64,000 bases of DNA, from NCBI GenBank assembly GCA_020310875.1, contig CM035444.1, forward strand, positions 20,286,723-20,350,722, given 5' to 3'. The translations under genes and the position numbers were made by a program. The DNA is from Ceratopteris richardii (Eukaryota > Streptophyta > Polypodiopsida > Polypodiales > Pteridaceae). This document shows, in pieces, positions 20,534-32,330 of this stretch; within the stretch, counting starts at the first letter, position 1, and every line of letters starts with the position of its first letter. The notes below the pieces were generated by a model. It searched no databases. It was not told the origin of the DNA and worked only from the letters and a program-made list of their open reading frames with translations.

Positions 20534-23500
20534 ATGCAAACCGACGAAGGAACATCTGGAGCAGGCCCCAGTGTAGCGGCAGTACCACTCAACGTGCTAC
20601 GAGCAGAAGCCCACCCGACTGCTCCACCGCCGGAATTCCAAGGGTTTCCAGGGCCCATGCCTATCGACAACCCACCCATGGGCTACACCGAAAAGATACA
20701 CCGGAACTCTCATTGGTTTTAGGGCCTTATAGGACCCCTTGCGGACGCGGACTTTATTTTTGAATCCTCTCTGACATTTGATGACCACACGGGAAAATAC
20801 CAGTTTTTCTCCAGAGAGTTCGAAGCCCTACAGAGCACCCAGGATTTAACTCATGTTTGGGCCAGAGCAGGCTTCACAGAATATTTCAGTGATCCTCTGC
20901 CCAAACCGGACTTTTATAGGTGCTATTACTTAATCACTACTTTGCTGGCATCAGAGAATAAGGACATCCCAGGAACCTTCATATTGCCCTCTTTAGTGGA
21001 TGATCCACCTTACAAGAGATTTTATCTCTCTAAGGACTTAATCAGAGCAGCCATCAAAATTCATGGCACCCACACTCCCACAGATCGAGAGAGATTAATT
21101 CCAGAACCGATGAAACGCGGAGACGTCACAAAGTGGGAGGAGATTTCGGCAATTACACCTGAGCTGTCAAAGCCACTGAGGATATGCATGCAACATTTCG
21201 CATTCCCAGCTCAGGAAAGATTTACCATGCCCCATAAACGAATCTGGTTCGGATTATATTTGGCATGCATGGGACCTCAAACTGTTGATCTGGCAAGTTG
21301 GATCATAGATCAAATGTATCTGGCACAACACAGATGGGAGCGCAAAAAAGTGCTTAATGGATGTTGTGCACTCACTAGAATTGTGTATATGTGTTTGGCT
21401 TATGACTTGCCAATCGAGCGTGCATTAACCGGAGAAGAACTGAAGGCATTCAAAGGAACGACGAAGAAAGCCAGGAAGCCCAGTAGGACACGGGCAGGTA
21501 AGTGCATGCGAGGCACCATCCCTTGCCTTCAAGTGCCAGAGTCGCCATCACCACAACCCTCTCCCGAGCGACCACAGATAGAAGCGGCTCCCACAGTACA
21601 ACCCATTCGCATAAGGTTGTCCAGACCAGTGGTTACGGAGGGCACCACTAGTACCGCCGCACCTCAGGCAGCTGCCACCACAGAACCCACCACCACAACA
21701 GCAGAAGCTCCCACCACTATTGGTGCGGAAGCGTTTTCTTTCCCGATACCACATATGGAGGCCGACCCAATAAACACGACATTTGATTTTGAGATGCCTG
21801 ATGCATTCTCAAACGAATTCCAGTATTCAGAAGCACAGCTGTTCTCCCAGGAATATGAACGCCCCAGCTACCCTACCACACCACGAGATCTGCCACAGGG
21901 ACAAGCTGTGTCGAGCTCTGAAGAAGAGAGAACCGAAACAGACGACGAGGAAGGCGACGATGAAGCTAGCCAGGGCTCACATGACGGACAGACAGATGGC
22001 CAAGGCCAACAAACTGACGCACACGGTGACACCAGCACATATGAAGATGAGACTTTCGAAGCCGCAGCGTACACGCTGGCCATAAAGAAATTATATCGAA
22101 CGATGGAGAAAGTATGGGCACGGAAGAAGTTAACTGAAGAGGAGAGCCAGGCATTAATTGAACAGGAACTCATCTCCGGAGGATTCGAAGACGCATACAT
22201 CAGAGGGTTCAGAGAATTAGTCAAATCAGTCGGCTCCCATGAAGCACTCAGGTTTTTACAAAGAAAGCAACTACCACAGTTTGACCCCCGCCGAGTGCGA
22301 CTACTTTCAAAACCCGGAGAATATATTCGCGTACCAACAGGAGCTCAGTCTTCAGCACAAGCCAGGGAGGCACGCCTCGCCCCAGAAAGTTCATTGACCG
22401 CAGAAACCATCCTTGTAGATTCCCCACCACGTACCACTGTTGTACATACCACCACTATCCTCGAAATAACATCCACCCCTTCTACTCCTCTCTCACCTCA
22501 TCTTTCACCAACCCATCCCGTATCCCCCGCACACCCACCTGCTTCCCCCACATCCACACCTGTACAAGGCAACAGAGCCACACCCTTCGCCTTACCCATT
22601 CAGACCACCATGCCCACACCCAACCCTTCGTATCTACATGTTAACCCCTTCACCCCTTCATCTTTCCCCGCGTTTCCCCCACCTCTAAGACCCCCATTCC
22701 CCTTTCTAACCCCACTAACCTTCTCACCAGTCTCACCTCCCCAACCTACCATAACCCCTATTTCCCCGTTTCACCAAGCTGCCCCAACCATCCCCCCTGT
22801 AAACTACTCTACATTTGTAAATCCCGTATTCACACCTACACAACCCCCCAAAATCACACCACTCTTCACAGTCACAACACTAAACACGTCCAATGGCATG
22901 GACATATCACCATCCACCTCACCACCACCCACTCCACTCACAGCACCCTCATATTTAGGCACGTCACAATTTTCCACAATCACCACTGCATCCACTGTCC
23001 CAACCCCATTTCCCATTCCCACTGCATCTATTCCCACTGCATCCTCATTTAGCACTTCACTACTACTATCGCCCACCATAGACACCGCATTTCAACACAT
23101 GTTCACATGCATGACGCAAGTCCGCGATGAGTTTGCATCACTCGGCACCAACTATCAACAGCTGCAGAAAACGACGAATGAATTACAAACGCAGCTTAAT
23201 TTGTTATCAATTGAGAACGCCTCACTGAATAGCCGATACCAAGATTTACGAGAGGCCTATCACAAATTAGAACTAGAAAGTGAGGAGAAAACAAAAGAGG
23301 CCACCGCGGATTTAGATAACCTACTTCGAGCCCAGACCGTCCGCAATGCTATGCTCACTAGAAATATGAAGCACCACCAAGGCCAGACTCCCCACCACCA
23401 AGGCCATGAAGCACCACCAAGGCCAGACTCCCCACCTGAGCTACCAGCTGAGGAAGAAACCGTCACTATGAAGCACCACCAAGGCCAGACTCCCCACCTG

Positions 23501-24753
23501 AGCTACCAGCTGAGGTGGGGAGTCTATGAAGCACCACCAAGGCCAGACTCCCCACCTGAGCTACCAGCTGAGGAAGAAACCGTCACTATCCCGGTGGAGG
23601 AGACATTTGAAGAGGCATACGAACCGATACCCATCCCAGGCGGACGTGTCACGGCCGAAGGCCAGATGACCTATGAATTACCTACCCCCGCGTGGATGAA
23701 GACAGTTGAAGAACTCGGAACGACACACTCGGCCAGAGTAGAGGCACAACTACATGCCATGGCCATAATTGAAGAGAAAATTTTACAGTCACCATTCTTT
23801 GCCCAATTGGCCCCGCGACGATACATATCTGGGCATGAGCTCCAATATAAACCATACTTCATGTTAATGGCCGAATACCAGTTAGCCATAGAAAAAGAAA
23901 CAGGTATGAAACCAACGCATGCCACTCAATTCGAGCCAGAGGACTTGCCACCAAGGGCGCAGAGAGGTGAAATCCTTCAACCAGACTGGCGCAGAGATTT
24001 ATTGCAAAACTATCCCGAGATGATGAGCACATGGGTGAAAGCGCCGCTGCACTTAAAATTTAATCCGTGCTGGGGACCAGTCCCACGACGCCACTCTTGG
24101 ACTGCCTTCGCCATTAAGGTACAGAATAATAAGCAGTGCCAAGACTGGCTGAACTATCCCTATTTCAGGCCACCAATCGAGTTACCCACAGTAGGCTACA
24201 TGATGGCGACGATCCGCCACTGGCTCCCTAGATTAAAGCACATGGATGATATTGCCGCGCACATGACTGTCAAAATCTTTGACATGATGCAGATGATATT
24301 TAAAGTCTTCCGACGCATCAAAGCTCCCCATGTAAACACCCCGGGCTTCGAGCATGGCAACTTTGATTTAGTCTATGATATGAGCACAACGCCATCGCTA
24401 CGGGTGTGTTATGCCTGGCACTGCAGAATCAAATACCTGCCGGCATGCTACAAGCAAACATTCAAAGAAATGTTCACCACCGGCTTTTGGGAGTACCATT
24501 CAGAGGTATTTATAAGCAGGCCCACACACTTATTGCAATTATTCGCCTGTGAACGAATGGTGTACTCCACACATTATCAACTCCCACCACCAGACGAGCC
24601 GCAACCTATCGACTGGGAGAAACTCGAGGCTGATCTAGCCCGAGGCATTCGTATATCAGAGCACACCCTCGCTCAAGACCTCCTACAGAACTACATCCGG
24701 CAGACCTCACAACAAGGTTCTGTCAGGGACGACAGAAGCGAGAGGGAGGGGGG
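20534..24753 (+). CDS. Gypsy-1 ORF3: long downstream ORF of unknown function
   Basis: The coding region after pol starts near 20534 (MQTDEGTSGAGP) and most of it forms an open stretch of over 1200 residues. From its N-terminus it holds an alpha-helical globular region (about 20630-21480, with GTHTPTDRERLIPEPMKRGD and KRIWFGLYLACMGPQTVDL), then a Pro/Thr/Ser-rich linker (21530-23060), a coiled coil near 23100-23340, an internal repeat (23368-23588) and a second globular region (23660-24720) rich in Trp, Tyr and His. I see no signal peptide, membrane segment or fusion peptide, so it is not clearly envelope-like even though it occupies the env-like position of Athila. The N-terminal region is conserved in Gypsy-2. 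Function unknown; the coding part carries about one break. Confidence 0.75.
23368..23588 (+). repeat. In-frame repeat and hairpin within ORF3
   Basis: A unit containing AAGCACCACCAAGGCCAGAC, CTGAGCTACCAGCTGAGG and, in complete copies, GAAGAAACCGTCACTAT occurs about three times, encoding HHQGQTPH or EAPPRPDSPPELPAEEE depending on phase. At 23488-23524 two 17-bp arms (GACTCCCCACCTGAGCT and its near-complement, one mismatch) with a 3-base loop form a strong hairpin. The reading frame stays open through the repeats. Confidence 0.85.
24738..24753 (+). promoter_or_regulatory. Gypsy-1 polypurine tract
   Basis: GCGAGAGGGAGGGGGG, purine except one C, abuts the 3' LTR start at 24754, the plus-strand priming position. 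The ORF3 frame runs through it into the LTR. Confidence 0.9.
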
Positions 24754-25393
24754 TGTTGGAAGCAGCCAGAGGCATAGACGCAACGGAAGCATGTGAAGAC
24801 GAAGCAGGGAGCCAGTCGGATCAATTTTCCAAACAAATACAATTCTTATTATTTCTTCAAACATTCAACAGTGATTGTTATCACTAATTGTAACATATGT
24901 ATCATAGAAAACCCCATTTTGTAATCCATAGCTCCATTTTGTGCAAGCCGAGGAGTCCTCGAGCTTGAGGAGCTTAGGTAGAATGCTCGTACCAAATTTG
25001 GTTATTTTTAGACATCGTTTACCCTTCCAAATCGCCTCTAGGACCTATTTTTTAACTAGGCCGGTCACTAGATGTGAAACCGGCCAAAACTAGTCTAGAA
25101 ACTATAAAAAGAGCTAGAGAGCTCATTTTTGAGGTTAGCTTGTTTGAGATTAGAGTTATTTTTGAGCTTGTAAGAGTGTTCTTGGGTAATAGAGCTAAGT
25201 TCCTACCTTCCATTGTGTCTTGCTTGTCTCTTCATTGTGCGTGTGTATGTGTGTGTGCATCTTTGTGCTTCTCACCTTCACTCTCACATCATCTCACGTT
25301 CACGATCTTCATATCACTCCTACCTCTCCCACGGATTGACATTAAGGAGGTGAAGCTTCTTAACGTGGTACTTACCATTGTGCTAGAGCAACA
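24754..25393 (+). repeat. Gypsy-1 3' LTR
   Basis: The 640-bp partner of 1853-2492. Differences seen by eye cluster in the first 270 bp (two near 24783, one each near 24816, 24869 and 25000); the rest looks identical, including the TATA box at 25103-25109. It ends AGAGCAACA and the simple-sequence array resumes at once. Confidence 0.96.
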
Positions 25394-25459
25394 ACATACA
25401 AACATGCATATGCATACACACATGCATATAATGCATACACATGCATATGCATATGCATA

Positions 25460-25490
<31 letters not shown>

Positions 25491-26020
25491 ATATGCATAC
25501 ACACAAATGCATATGCATATGCATACACACAAATGCATATGCATATGCATACACACAAATGCATATGCATATGCATATGCATACACACAAATGCATATGC
25601 ATACACACAAATGCATATGCATACACACAAATGCATATGCATACACACAAATACATATGCATACACAAATGCATATGCATACACAAATGCATATGCATAC
25701 GCAAATATGCATATGCATACACAAATGCATATGCATACACACATATGCATATGCATACACACATATGCATATGCATACACAAATGCATATGCATACACAA
25801 ATGCATATGCATACACACAATGCATATGCATACACACAATGCATATGCATACACACAATGCATATGCATACACACATTCATATGCACACACACAATGCAT
25901 ATGCATACACACAAATGCATATGCATACACAAATGCATATGCATACACAAATGCATATGCTTACACAAATGCATATGCATACACAAATGCATATGCATAC
26001 ATACACACATGCACATACAT
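25394..26020. repeat. ATGCATATGCAT / ACACAC array, right half
   Basis: Same repeat family as 1-1852, with units of 16-24 bp built on ATGCATATGCAT. It ends near 26020 in ACATACATACTTC, directly against a copia integrase fragment, so the array borders, and may have expanded within, an old copia copy. Total array length in the window is at least 2.47 kb. Confidence 0.96.
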
Positions 26021-26320
26021 ACTTCATGACTTTTATTAATGATTTCTCTAGGAATGCATGGGTGTATCCATAAAAAGCAAAAACCGAAGTGTTTATGTGC
26101 TTCAAACAATTTTTGGTTATGGCTTAAAATCTGCCAGCATGTAAATTGGGCACCTTCCATTATAATCAAGGGGGGGAGGGGGATACATATCTTCTGATTT
26201 TAATGCGGGAGGGGGATACATATCTTCTGATTTTAATGCATTTTTGGCTAAGCATGGGATAAAACATCAGTGTATGGTGTTGTATACACCTCAATAAAAT
26301 GGAGTGCTGGAAAGAACAAC
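26021..26320 (+). mobile_element. Copia integrase fragment
   Basis: Translation gives a piece of integrase core (TFINDFSRNAWVYP, then a segment like the one in Copia-E at 58300-58550, ending at YTPQ-NGVLER-like sequence). It belongs to the same lineage as Copia-C, D and E. It is an old fossil with several breaks and no LTR in sight. Confidence 0.75.
26174..26239. repeat. 33-bp tandem duplication
   Basis: GGGAGGGGGATACATATCTT and the following 13 bases occur twice in direct succession (26174-26206 and 26207-26239) without a difference, inside the copia integrase fragment. Confidence 0.9.
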
Positions 26321-27776
26321 TACCATTAGTGTCCATGTGAAAGGCCAAATGGCCATGGAACACTTTTGTATATGTTCCTTAATAAAACATATAGTGGCCT
26401 GGTCAGCCACATATTGTAAATCCAACCGCAATTGTGTGACCTAAGAAATCTATGTTTGTGGTCTATGTATTGTGTGGTTTCTGTGTATTCTACAACCTCA
26501 TTGCGGAGTATTGTGTGTGGTGTTTGGAGCTCAATTTTCTACTGGGAGGATATCATTGTGAAGCTCTCAAGAAGGAGAGTCCACTCTGGTGCATCATCGT
26601 CAAGATACTTCACTAGTATGAGAGCATTTGGATGCAAACGCTTTGTTCCTTTTGCAAGAGCGAAGCGAGCACCTACCCACGCACCCAAGGATTTTGACCA
26701 AGGCAGCATCCAAGGCATAGGCCTTGGCATACCTTGTCATCCTACTCACCAAAGTCACCATTGGTGTTTTTGGTTGCATGCGAGGGAGGACCTCAACGAT
26801 CAAGAAGATGGAGGTTCCCTGCATTTCTCGAGAGGTCACCCATTCCAGTTTGATCCCTCTAGAGCCCACTTGATTGACAAGCTCTCTTGCCACTAAGCTA
26901 CACTATTGTGGTGTTTGAAGAAGGGGAAAGACTAAGGTTAAGATTACCTTGAATATGTTTTGGTCCCTCAAAGCTTCATTCTTTGCTTTCAAAGCCTATT
27001 TTAAGCATTTTTGGGATGATTTTTGGAGTCATTTTGGGGTACTTTCGCGCATAGTTCTCATTAGTAAATCTACAGGTTTCTTGAAAAATTTTCAGTGGTG
27101 GTGGGAGCAGCCACCACACATTTATGCAAGTTTTTTTTGAGCCAAAGAATAGAGTTGACAAACACTTGTAGGTGTTGTTGACCAGTGCTTATGTAAGTCC
27201 ATGTAGTCATTGATATAACAATTATGTTTTTTGCATAAATCCTTTTACGTTTGATAAAGAGGGTTGTGGTGAGGTTATCTTAACGGGGAGACACCCAGAT
27301 GTTGGGGTTTGTTTGGTGATGCAGGTGGAATACTTACCCAGCTTTGCCATAGGAGGTGTATGATAGTTGTTCATAGGTGCTCAATAAGCCTGGTTGGCTC
27401 CTTTTACATAATTGATTATATGTAGTGGAGTCAACGATTTACTATGCAGGTTAACATGTCCGTACTTGTAGTTTTTGAGATTTGACACTGATCATATGCT
27501 CATTTTTCTTAGGACACTCTGGCAATTTTTTTCTAGAATTTTTAGTTTTTTCAACCATATAGTGGTCGATTTACTCCATGATAAATTTATTGGTGTGTGA
27601 ACAATTTATTCTCACATAATCCTTTTGGTTGGTCATTACAACTCATTAATTCATTTCTCTAAGAAGACTCTACTGAATTTTTTTCTAGAATATGACACTT
27701 GGGTCATCCTTTCTGAGATTTAGTGGTGTTTGGAATCTTCTAGCTCCATTATCATTCTACTTAGTTCTCTATCATC
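26321..27776. other. Unassigned stretch
   Basis: No convincing gene. A plus-strand frame at 26432-26896 holds RYFTSMRAFGCKRFVPFARA, which vaguely recalls the copia integrase block RVFGCKAFV, but the rest does not align. The sequence just before 27777 may be the leader or LTR of Copia-A; I could not find its partner downstream. Confidence 0.4.
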
Positions 27777-30080
27777 ATGGCATCAGAGGTCTCAAGCACT
27801 ATTGGTGGATCAGGTTCTAGTGCCAATGTTTTGAGGAGGAGCTATAACTTGCAGGGCAAAGACCATTTTGAGATCCAAAAATTTGATGGCACAAACTTTT
27901 CTCTATGGAAGAATCACATTAAAGATGTGTTGTTTCAGAGGAGGCAATGGAAGCCAGTAAATGGAATCTTAAAGAAGCCTGCTGACATGAATGAAGATGA
28001 TTGGGATGAGAGTTGGATAAAATGGCTAGGTGTACCATTTGATTGCACTTGGCAAATAATGTTTACTTTATAGTATTGGACTCTAAAAGTGCAGAGGAGC
28101 TTTGGAAGAAGTTATGCAATACATATGAAAAAGCAACAACATCAAATAAAGTGTATCTGATGAGAAAGTTATACGATATTTGCATGAAGGACACATATAG
28201 TGTTGCTGCTCATCTAAATGAGTTTGATGCTAAATTCTCCTAGTTACAGGCTCAGAAAATGGATATAGATAATGAAATGAAAGTATTCTTATTGTTATGC
28301 ACCTTACAATCATCATGGGATACATTTTGCACTACTATTAGCAATAGTGCACCTGGTGGTAAACTGGTCTATGATGACATATGTGGAGCATTCTTAAGTG
28401 AGGATAATAGAAAATATATGGCTGGCACTCAAAGTGGAGATGCATGTAATGTTCGTGATTCTTACCAAGGAAAGAATCAACAATGTGGCAGGAGAAAGAA
28501 CAAGGAAAAGAATGGTCAATGAAATAAGAGTAGAGGTAAATCAAGGAAAAGGGATATCAAATGCCATTATTGTCATAAGAAAGGACACATGAAGAAAGAT
28601 TGCTATGTATTAAAGAATGCTAAAGGTAAAGGGCATAATGTTGATGGGCATGTTAAATAACCACCTACACCATCTACTTCGACTATGAATATTGAAGAAA
28701 TCAATGCTATATCTAATGATGCTGATGTGTTGACACTTGATAGTAATGTGCGTACTAAGGCTCTTATGGTTAATTCTCTTTCCCACACATGGCTCCTAGA
28801 TTTTGGTGCTGATGTGTTGACAGTTGATAGTATTGTGCCTACTAAGGCTCTTATGGTTGATTCTCTTTCCATGTGACATTACATAGAGGTATTGTGAGGC
28901 TTGCTGATTCTTATCAATGTGACATTGTTGAGATTGGAGATGTGGTTCATGGTTCAAAATTTACTATGCATAATGTACGCCATGTATCTCAATTATCATG
29001 CAGTTTGATGTCAGTTGGTCAACTTGATGACCTTGGTTACAAGGTGCTCTTCTATGCATAGTCCTTTCGCATATCAAAGGGCAATATGGTTATCACAAAA
29101 GGAAGAAAAGTTGGCTCACTTTACCCTTTATTTGTATCACAAAAAGAACACTTGTTAGCTATTACTAAATAGCCTATGGCTTGTATTTGACAAGGCCGTT
29201 TGGGCCATATATCACGTAGTGGAATGGGAAATCTTTCTCATTCTGGCTACTTACCTATGTTATCTTTCTATGATTTTTCATTTTGTCAACATTATCAATA
29301 TGGAAAGCAAACTAAGAATGTGCACAAGATGCACATTGACTCTTCAATTCAGCCTTTAGATCTCATTCATACAGATGTGTGTGGTTCTTTGCCAACAAGT
29401 TCATTAGGTGGTTCTCTTTACTTTGTCACCTTCATAGATGAGCTACTAGAAAGTCTGGGTATATCTTATCAAAGAAAAGGATGAGGTATTCCCTACTTTC
29501 AGAAAATGGCTTGCTTCAGTTGAGACTAAAAAAGGAACTAAGCTTAAGGCTTTGCGTTCAAATAATGGGGGTGAGTATACCTCACATGAATTCATCCTTT
29601 TTTGTTAGTCTAGAGGAATTCCTAGAGAGTTTACAACTCCTTATACCCCATTACAAAATGATGTAGCTGAAAGGATGAATAGAACTATTCAGGAGTGAGT
29701 AGTTTCTATGCTACATCATGCAAAACTTTTACAAGGCTTTTGGGCAAAAGTAGTATTAACTATAATTCATGTGATTAACCTTTCACCTAGTACTACCAAA
29801 GGTTTGAAAGTGACACAAGAGATATGGACAAAGAAGCCACCATATTATGATCATCTTTGAGTTTTTGGGTGTGAAGCATATGTTCATATACACAAGAACC
29901 TTAGATAAAAGTTGGACCATAAGTCAAAGAAATGCATTTTTCTTGGATATGGTCAAGAAGGAAAATTTGGATATTGCTTATGGCATCCTGAAACACGGTC
30001 GATGATCAAAAGGAGTGATGTCATTTTCAATGAGTGTAAGATGCATAAACAACCCATTAAGGAGGTGAAGTGAGAAGATT
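27777..30080 (+). mobile_element. Copia-A: old Ty1/copia relic, gag to integrase
   Basis: Parts seen in order: gag start MASEVSSTIGG with FDGTNFSLWKNHIKDVL, further gag (LWKKLCNTYEKA), zinc knuckle CHYCHKKGHMKKDC near 28560, protease-region remnants near 28790, pre-integrase LGHISRSGMGNL near 29200, integrase with HTDVCGSLP and DVAERMNRTIQE, and the integrase C-terminal block KKCIFLGYG near 29930. The gag resembles Tnt1/Tork-type elements. It is badly decayed, with well over five breaks, and no LTR pair was found. Reverse transcriptase was not recognised. Confidence 0.85.
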
Positions 30081-30399
30081 TGTGTTTGAAGATACTAGTC
30101 CTCCAATTATCATGCATAAAAATCTTGCACATAGGGATCTACCTAATAGTGATCCATACTTTTAGTAGTTTATTTTGAATTTTAATCTGAATATGGTCAT
30201 GGAATTCGGATTTCAATATGACTACAAGATACTCTCCAAATATCTTCTTTACTTTTGACCAAGTTAACTTCAAACATTAACCTTAGAATTCATTTAATGT
30301 ATACAAGCATATGTATAAGCTTGTGTTTCAAATCTCATGTAAAATCCTTATTCATAGAGCAAGCACTTAGGACTCCTTCATGCACCAACATAGGAGTCT
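30081..30399. other. Junction between Copia-A and Copia-B, nothing recognised
   Basis: AT-rich sequence without a domain or repeat I can identify. Copia-A on the plus strand and Copia-B on the minus strand point at each other across it. Confidence 0.5.
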
Positions 30400-32330
30400 T
30401 CTAATCATCCTCAAAATCATTTGAATCTTCAAGTGTAGGTGTTCCCTTGCTTGAGATTGTTGAAAACTCTTCTTCTAAGTCATAGGGCAATTTGAGTTTC
30501 CTACAGTCATCTTCAAAGCAAGACTTATTTTCATCAAACACTAAATCTTGAATCACTTTGAATTGTTTGACACTAGGGTTATATAGCAAATAACCCTTTT
30601 GATTTAGGTAATAGCCTATAAAGACACATTTCTCTACCCTAGGATCAAGTTTACCTCTGATTTGAGATGGTATATGAGCATATGCAATGCACCCAAATAT
30701 CCTCAAAGAAATGATCCAAGATTGGTCTTCTTCCACTCCAAGATTCATAAGGAGCCATACCTTCCAAGGACTTTGAGGGCAACCTATTTATGAGCTAGGA
30801 GGAAGTGGGTATTGCATCCACCCATAGGTAATTTTGTTTCTTCTCATTTAACATGGACTTGGCTACTTCCACAATGGTCCTATTTCTCCTCTCTGCTACT
30901 CCATTCTACTCATCTGTGTACCTTGTTGTTATCTCTCTTTTGATATCCCTTACTTGAAAGTAAGAATCAAACTCGTGGGAGAAGTATTTTCCCCCTCCAT
31001 CATACCTTACTCTTTTTATGGTTTTATCTATTTGATTTTCCACAACTGCTAGATACTTTTCGAAACATGAAAATACATCATTTATATGCTTCATGAAATA
31101 AAGTATGGTCCATCTACTACATTTTTTTATGAAAGACACATAATACCTTGACCTTGAGATGGATGGCTTCTTGCTTGGTTTCCAAACATTAGTTTATGCC
31201 CAAACGTCTAACTCTAATAGGGTTTGAGTACCATGATTTAACAATTCTATGTTCCTACTGTCTTGGAGCTCAAAGCTGAACAATCTACTTTTTTTTCTTT
31301 AGTTGGTTATCTGCTTGAAACCTTGATAGAGATCCTCTACATAGATTCCACAAGTGCTAGATACTTTCCACAAGTGCTAGATCTATTTGATTTTCCACGT
31401 GCTAGATACTTTTCGAAACGAAATAAAGTATGGTCCATCTACTACAATTTTTTATGAAAGACACATAGTACCTTGACCTTGAGATGGATGGCTTCTTGCT
31501 TGGTTGCCAAACATTAGTTTATGCCAAACGTCTAACTCTAATAGGGTTTGAGTACCATGATTTAACAATTCTATGTTCCTACTGTCTTGGAGCTCAAAGG
31601 TGGACAATCTACTTTTTTTTCTTTAGTTGGTTATCTTCTTGAAACCTTGATAGAGATCCTCTACATAGTCCATGATTTGTAAGCCCATTGGGAGTCTTTA
31701 CATTTCCAATCTTCTCTAGAGGGTGCCTTGCATCATCTCCTCTTTGGGCCTCATGCTCATTATTTGGAGCTTCAAAGTCTAAAAGCAATGTTACATTCCC
31801 TGCTACATGACTTGAGCATCCAAACTAAACATAGAGCATATGCTCATTTGATTTATCTCCTTTCATAGTCATGTTCATTAGCAAGAGTGAATCCTCTTGA
31901 GATTCATAATTTGTGTAGTTGTTGTAGTCTCTTCTTCCTCTATAGCCTTAGTGGTAATTGTTTTTGTAGTGGTTGTTATTGTTTTATCCATATGAGTTGT
32001 TAGATCTACCTCTAGAAGCTCCATATCCACCTTTATTTTATTCTCTTCCTCTCTGATTCCTTGGGTTCTTGAAACAATTCTATGTGATGTGGTTTTTTAA
32101 TCCATGTATGGCACAAGGTGAGGAGTTTTGAGATCTCCCCTTGTTACTTCCTTCATCATCATATTTTTTACCTTTTCCTTTGGCATCTTTACCCTTATTT
32201 TTATCTGTGTAAGGGTAGAGGATTGATTACCTTTTTGAGTTTCACAATGCTTCATAAGTTTTGCCTCATGCATGAAGATTTATCCCATGAGTGTGTTGAA
32301 TTCTAGCCCTTGCATATCCATGTACAAGTC
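30400..32330 (-). mobile_element. Copia-B: old Ty1/copia relic, inner part (gag end to integrase)
   Basis: Read on the minus strand from 32330 leftwards: the end of gag (GLEFNTLMG region), a zinc-knuckle region near 32090 followed by an Arg/Gly/Asn-rich stretch, the protease region near 31830, integrase near 31140-30860 (RYDGGGKYFSHEF, GVAERRNRTIVE) and the integrase C-terminal block KCVFIGYYLNQKGY near 30620. The gag part upstream lies at 37785-38200, beyond Copia-C. Old, with many breaks. A 0.3-kb duplication lies inside it. Confidence 0.83.
31027..31668. repeat. Tandem duplication of about 300 bp inside Copia-B
   Basis: 31027-31344 and 31381-31668 align nearly end to end, from ATCTATTTGATTTTCCAC to GATCCTCTACATAG, with a few substitutions and a shorter second copy. 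The 36-bp gap holds two further copies of CACAAGTGCTAGAT, a sequence like the one near the unit start, so slippage or unequal exchange at GTGCTAGATACTTT is a likely origin. Confidence 0.88.

Larger units (their letters stand above)
1853..25393 (+). mobile_element. Gypsy-1: Ty3/gypsy LTR retrotransposon (Ogre/Tat/Athila-like), 23.5 kb including nested Copia-1
   Basis: Two 640-bp LTRs (TG...CA) bound a primer site, a long leader, gag, pol in the order protease, reverse transcriptase, RNase H, integrase, then a third long ORF and a polypurine tract. The order marks Ty3/gypsy. The LRSGK motif at the gag start, the primer site resembling TGGCGCCGTTGCCGGGGA, the absence of a visible chromodomain and an extra ORF downstream of pol fit the plant Ogre/Tat/Athila clade, closest in layout to Athila. 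Flanks share CATA (GCATA left, ACATA right), consistent with a 5-bp target duplication blurred by the repeat it landed in. LTRs differ at about 5 of 640 sites (0.8%), a few hundred thousand years on a fast grass clock and more on a slow one. Without Copia-1 it would be about 17.1 kb. Pol carries about two or three breaks; the element otherwise has all its parts. Confidence 0.93.

Noticed and set aside
20534-24753. Calling ORF3 an envelope gene
   Set aside because: Position fits, but no signal peptide, hydrophobic fusion segment or membrane anchor is visible in the residues read. Left as unknown function.
26432-26896. 154-codon plus-strand frame as a host gene
   Set aside because: Composition is irregular, the opposite strand has an equally long frame, and only a weak resemblance to a copia integrase block was found.
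27777-27800. ATGGCATCAGAGGTC at the Copia-A gag start as a tRNA-Met primer site
   Set aside because: It resembles TGGTATCAGAGC but coincides with the gag start codon and has no LTR end in front of it, so chance similarity is more likely.
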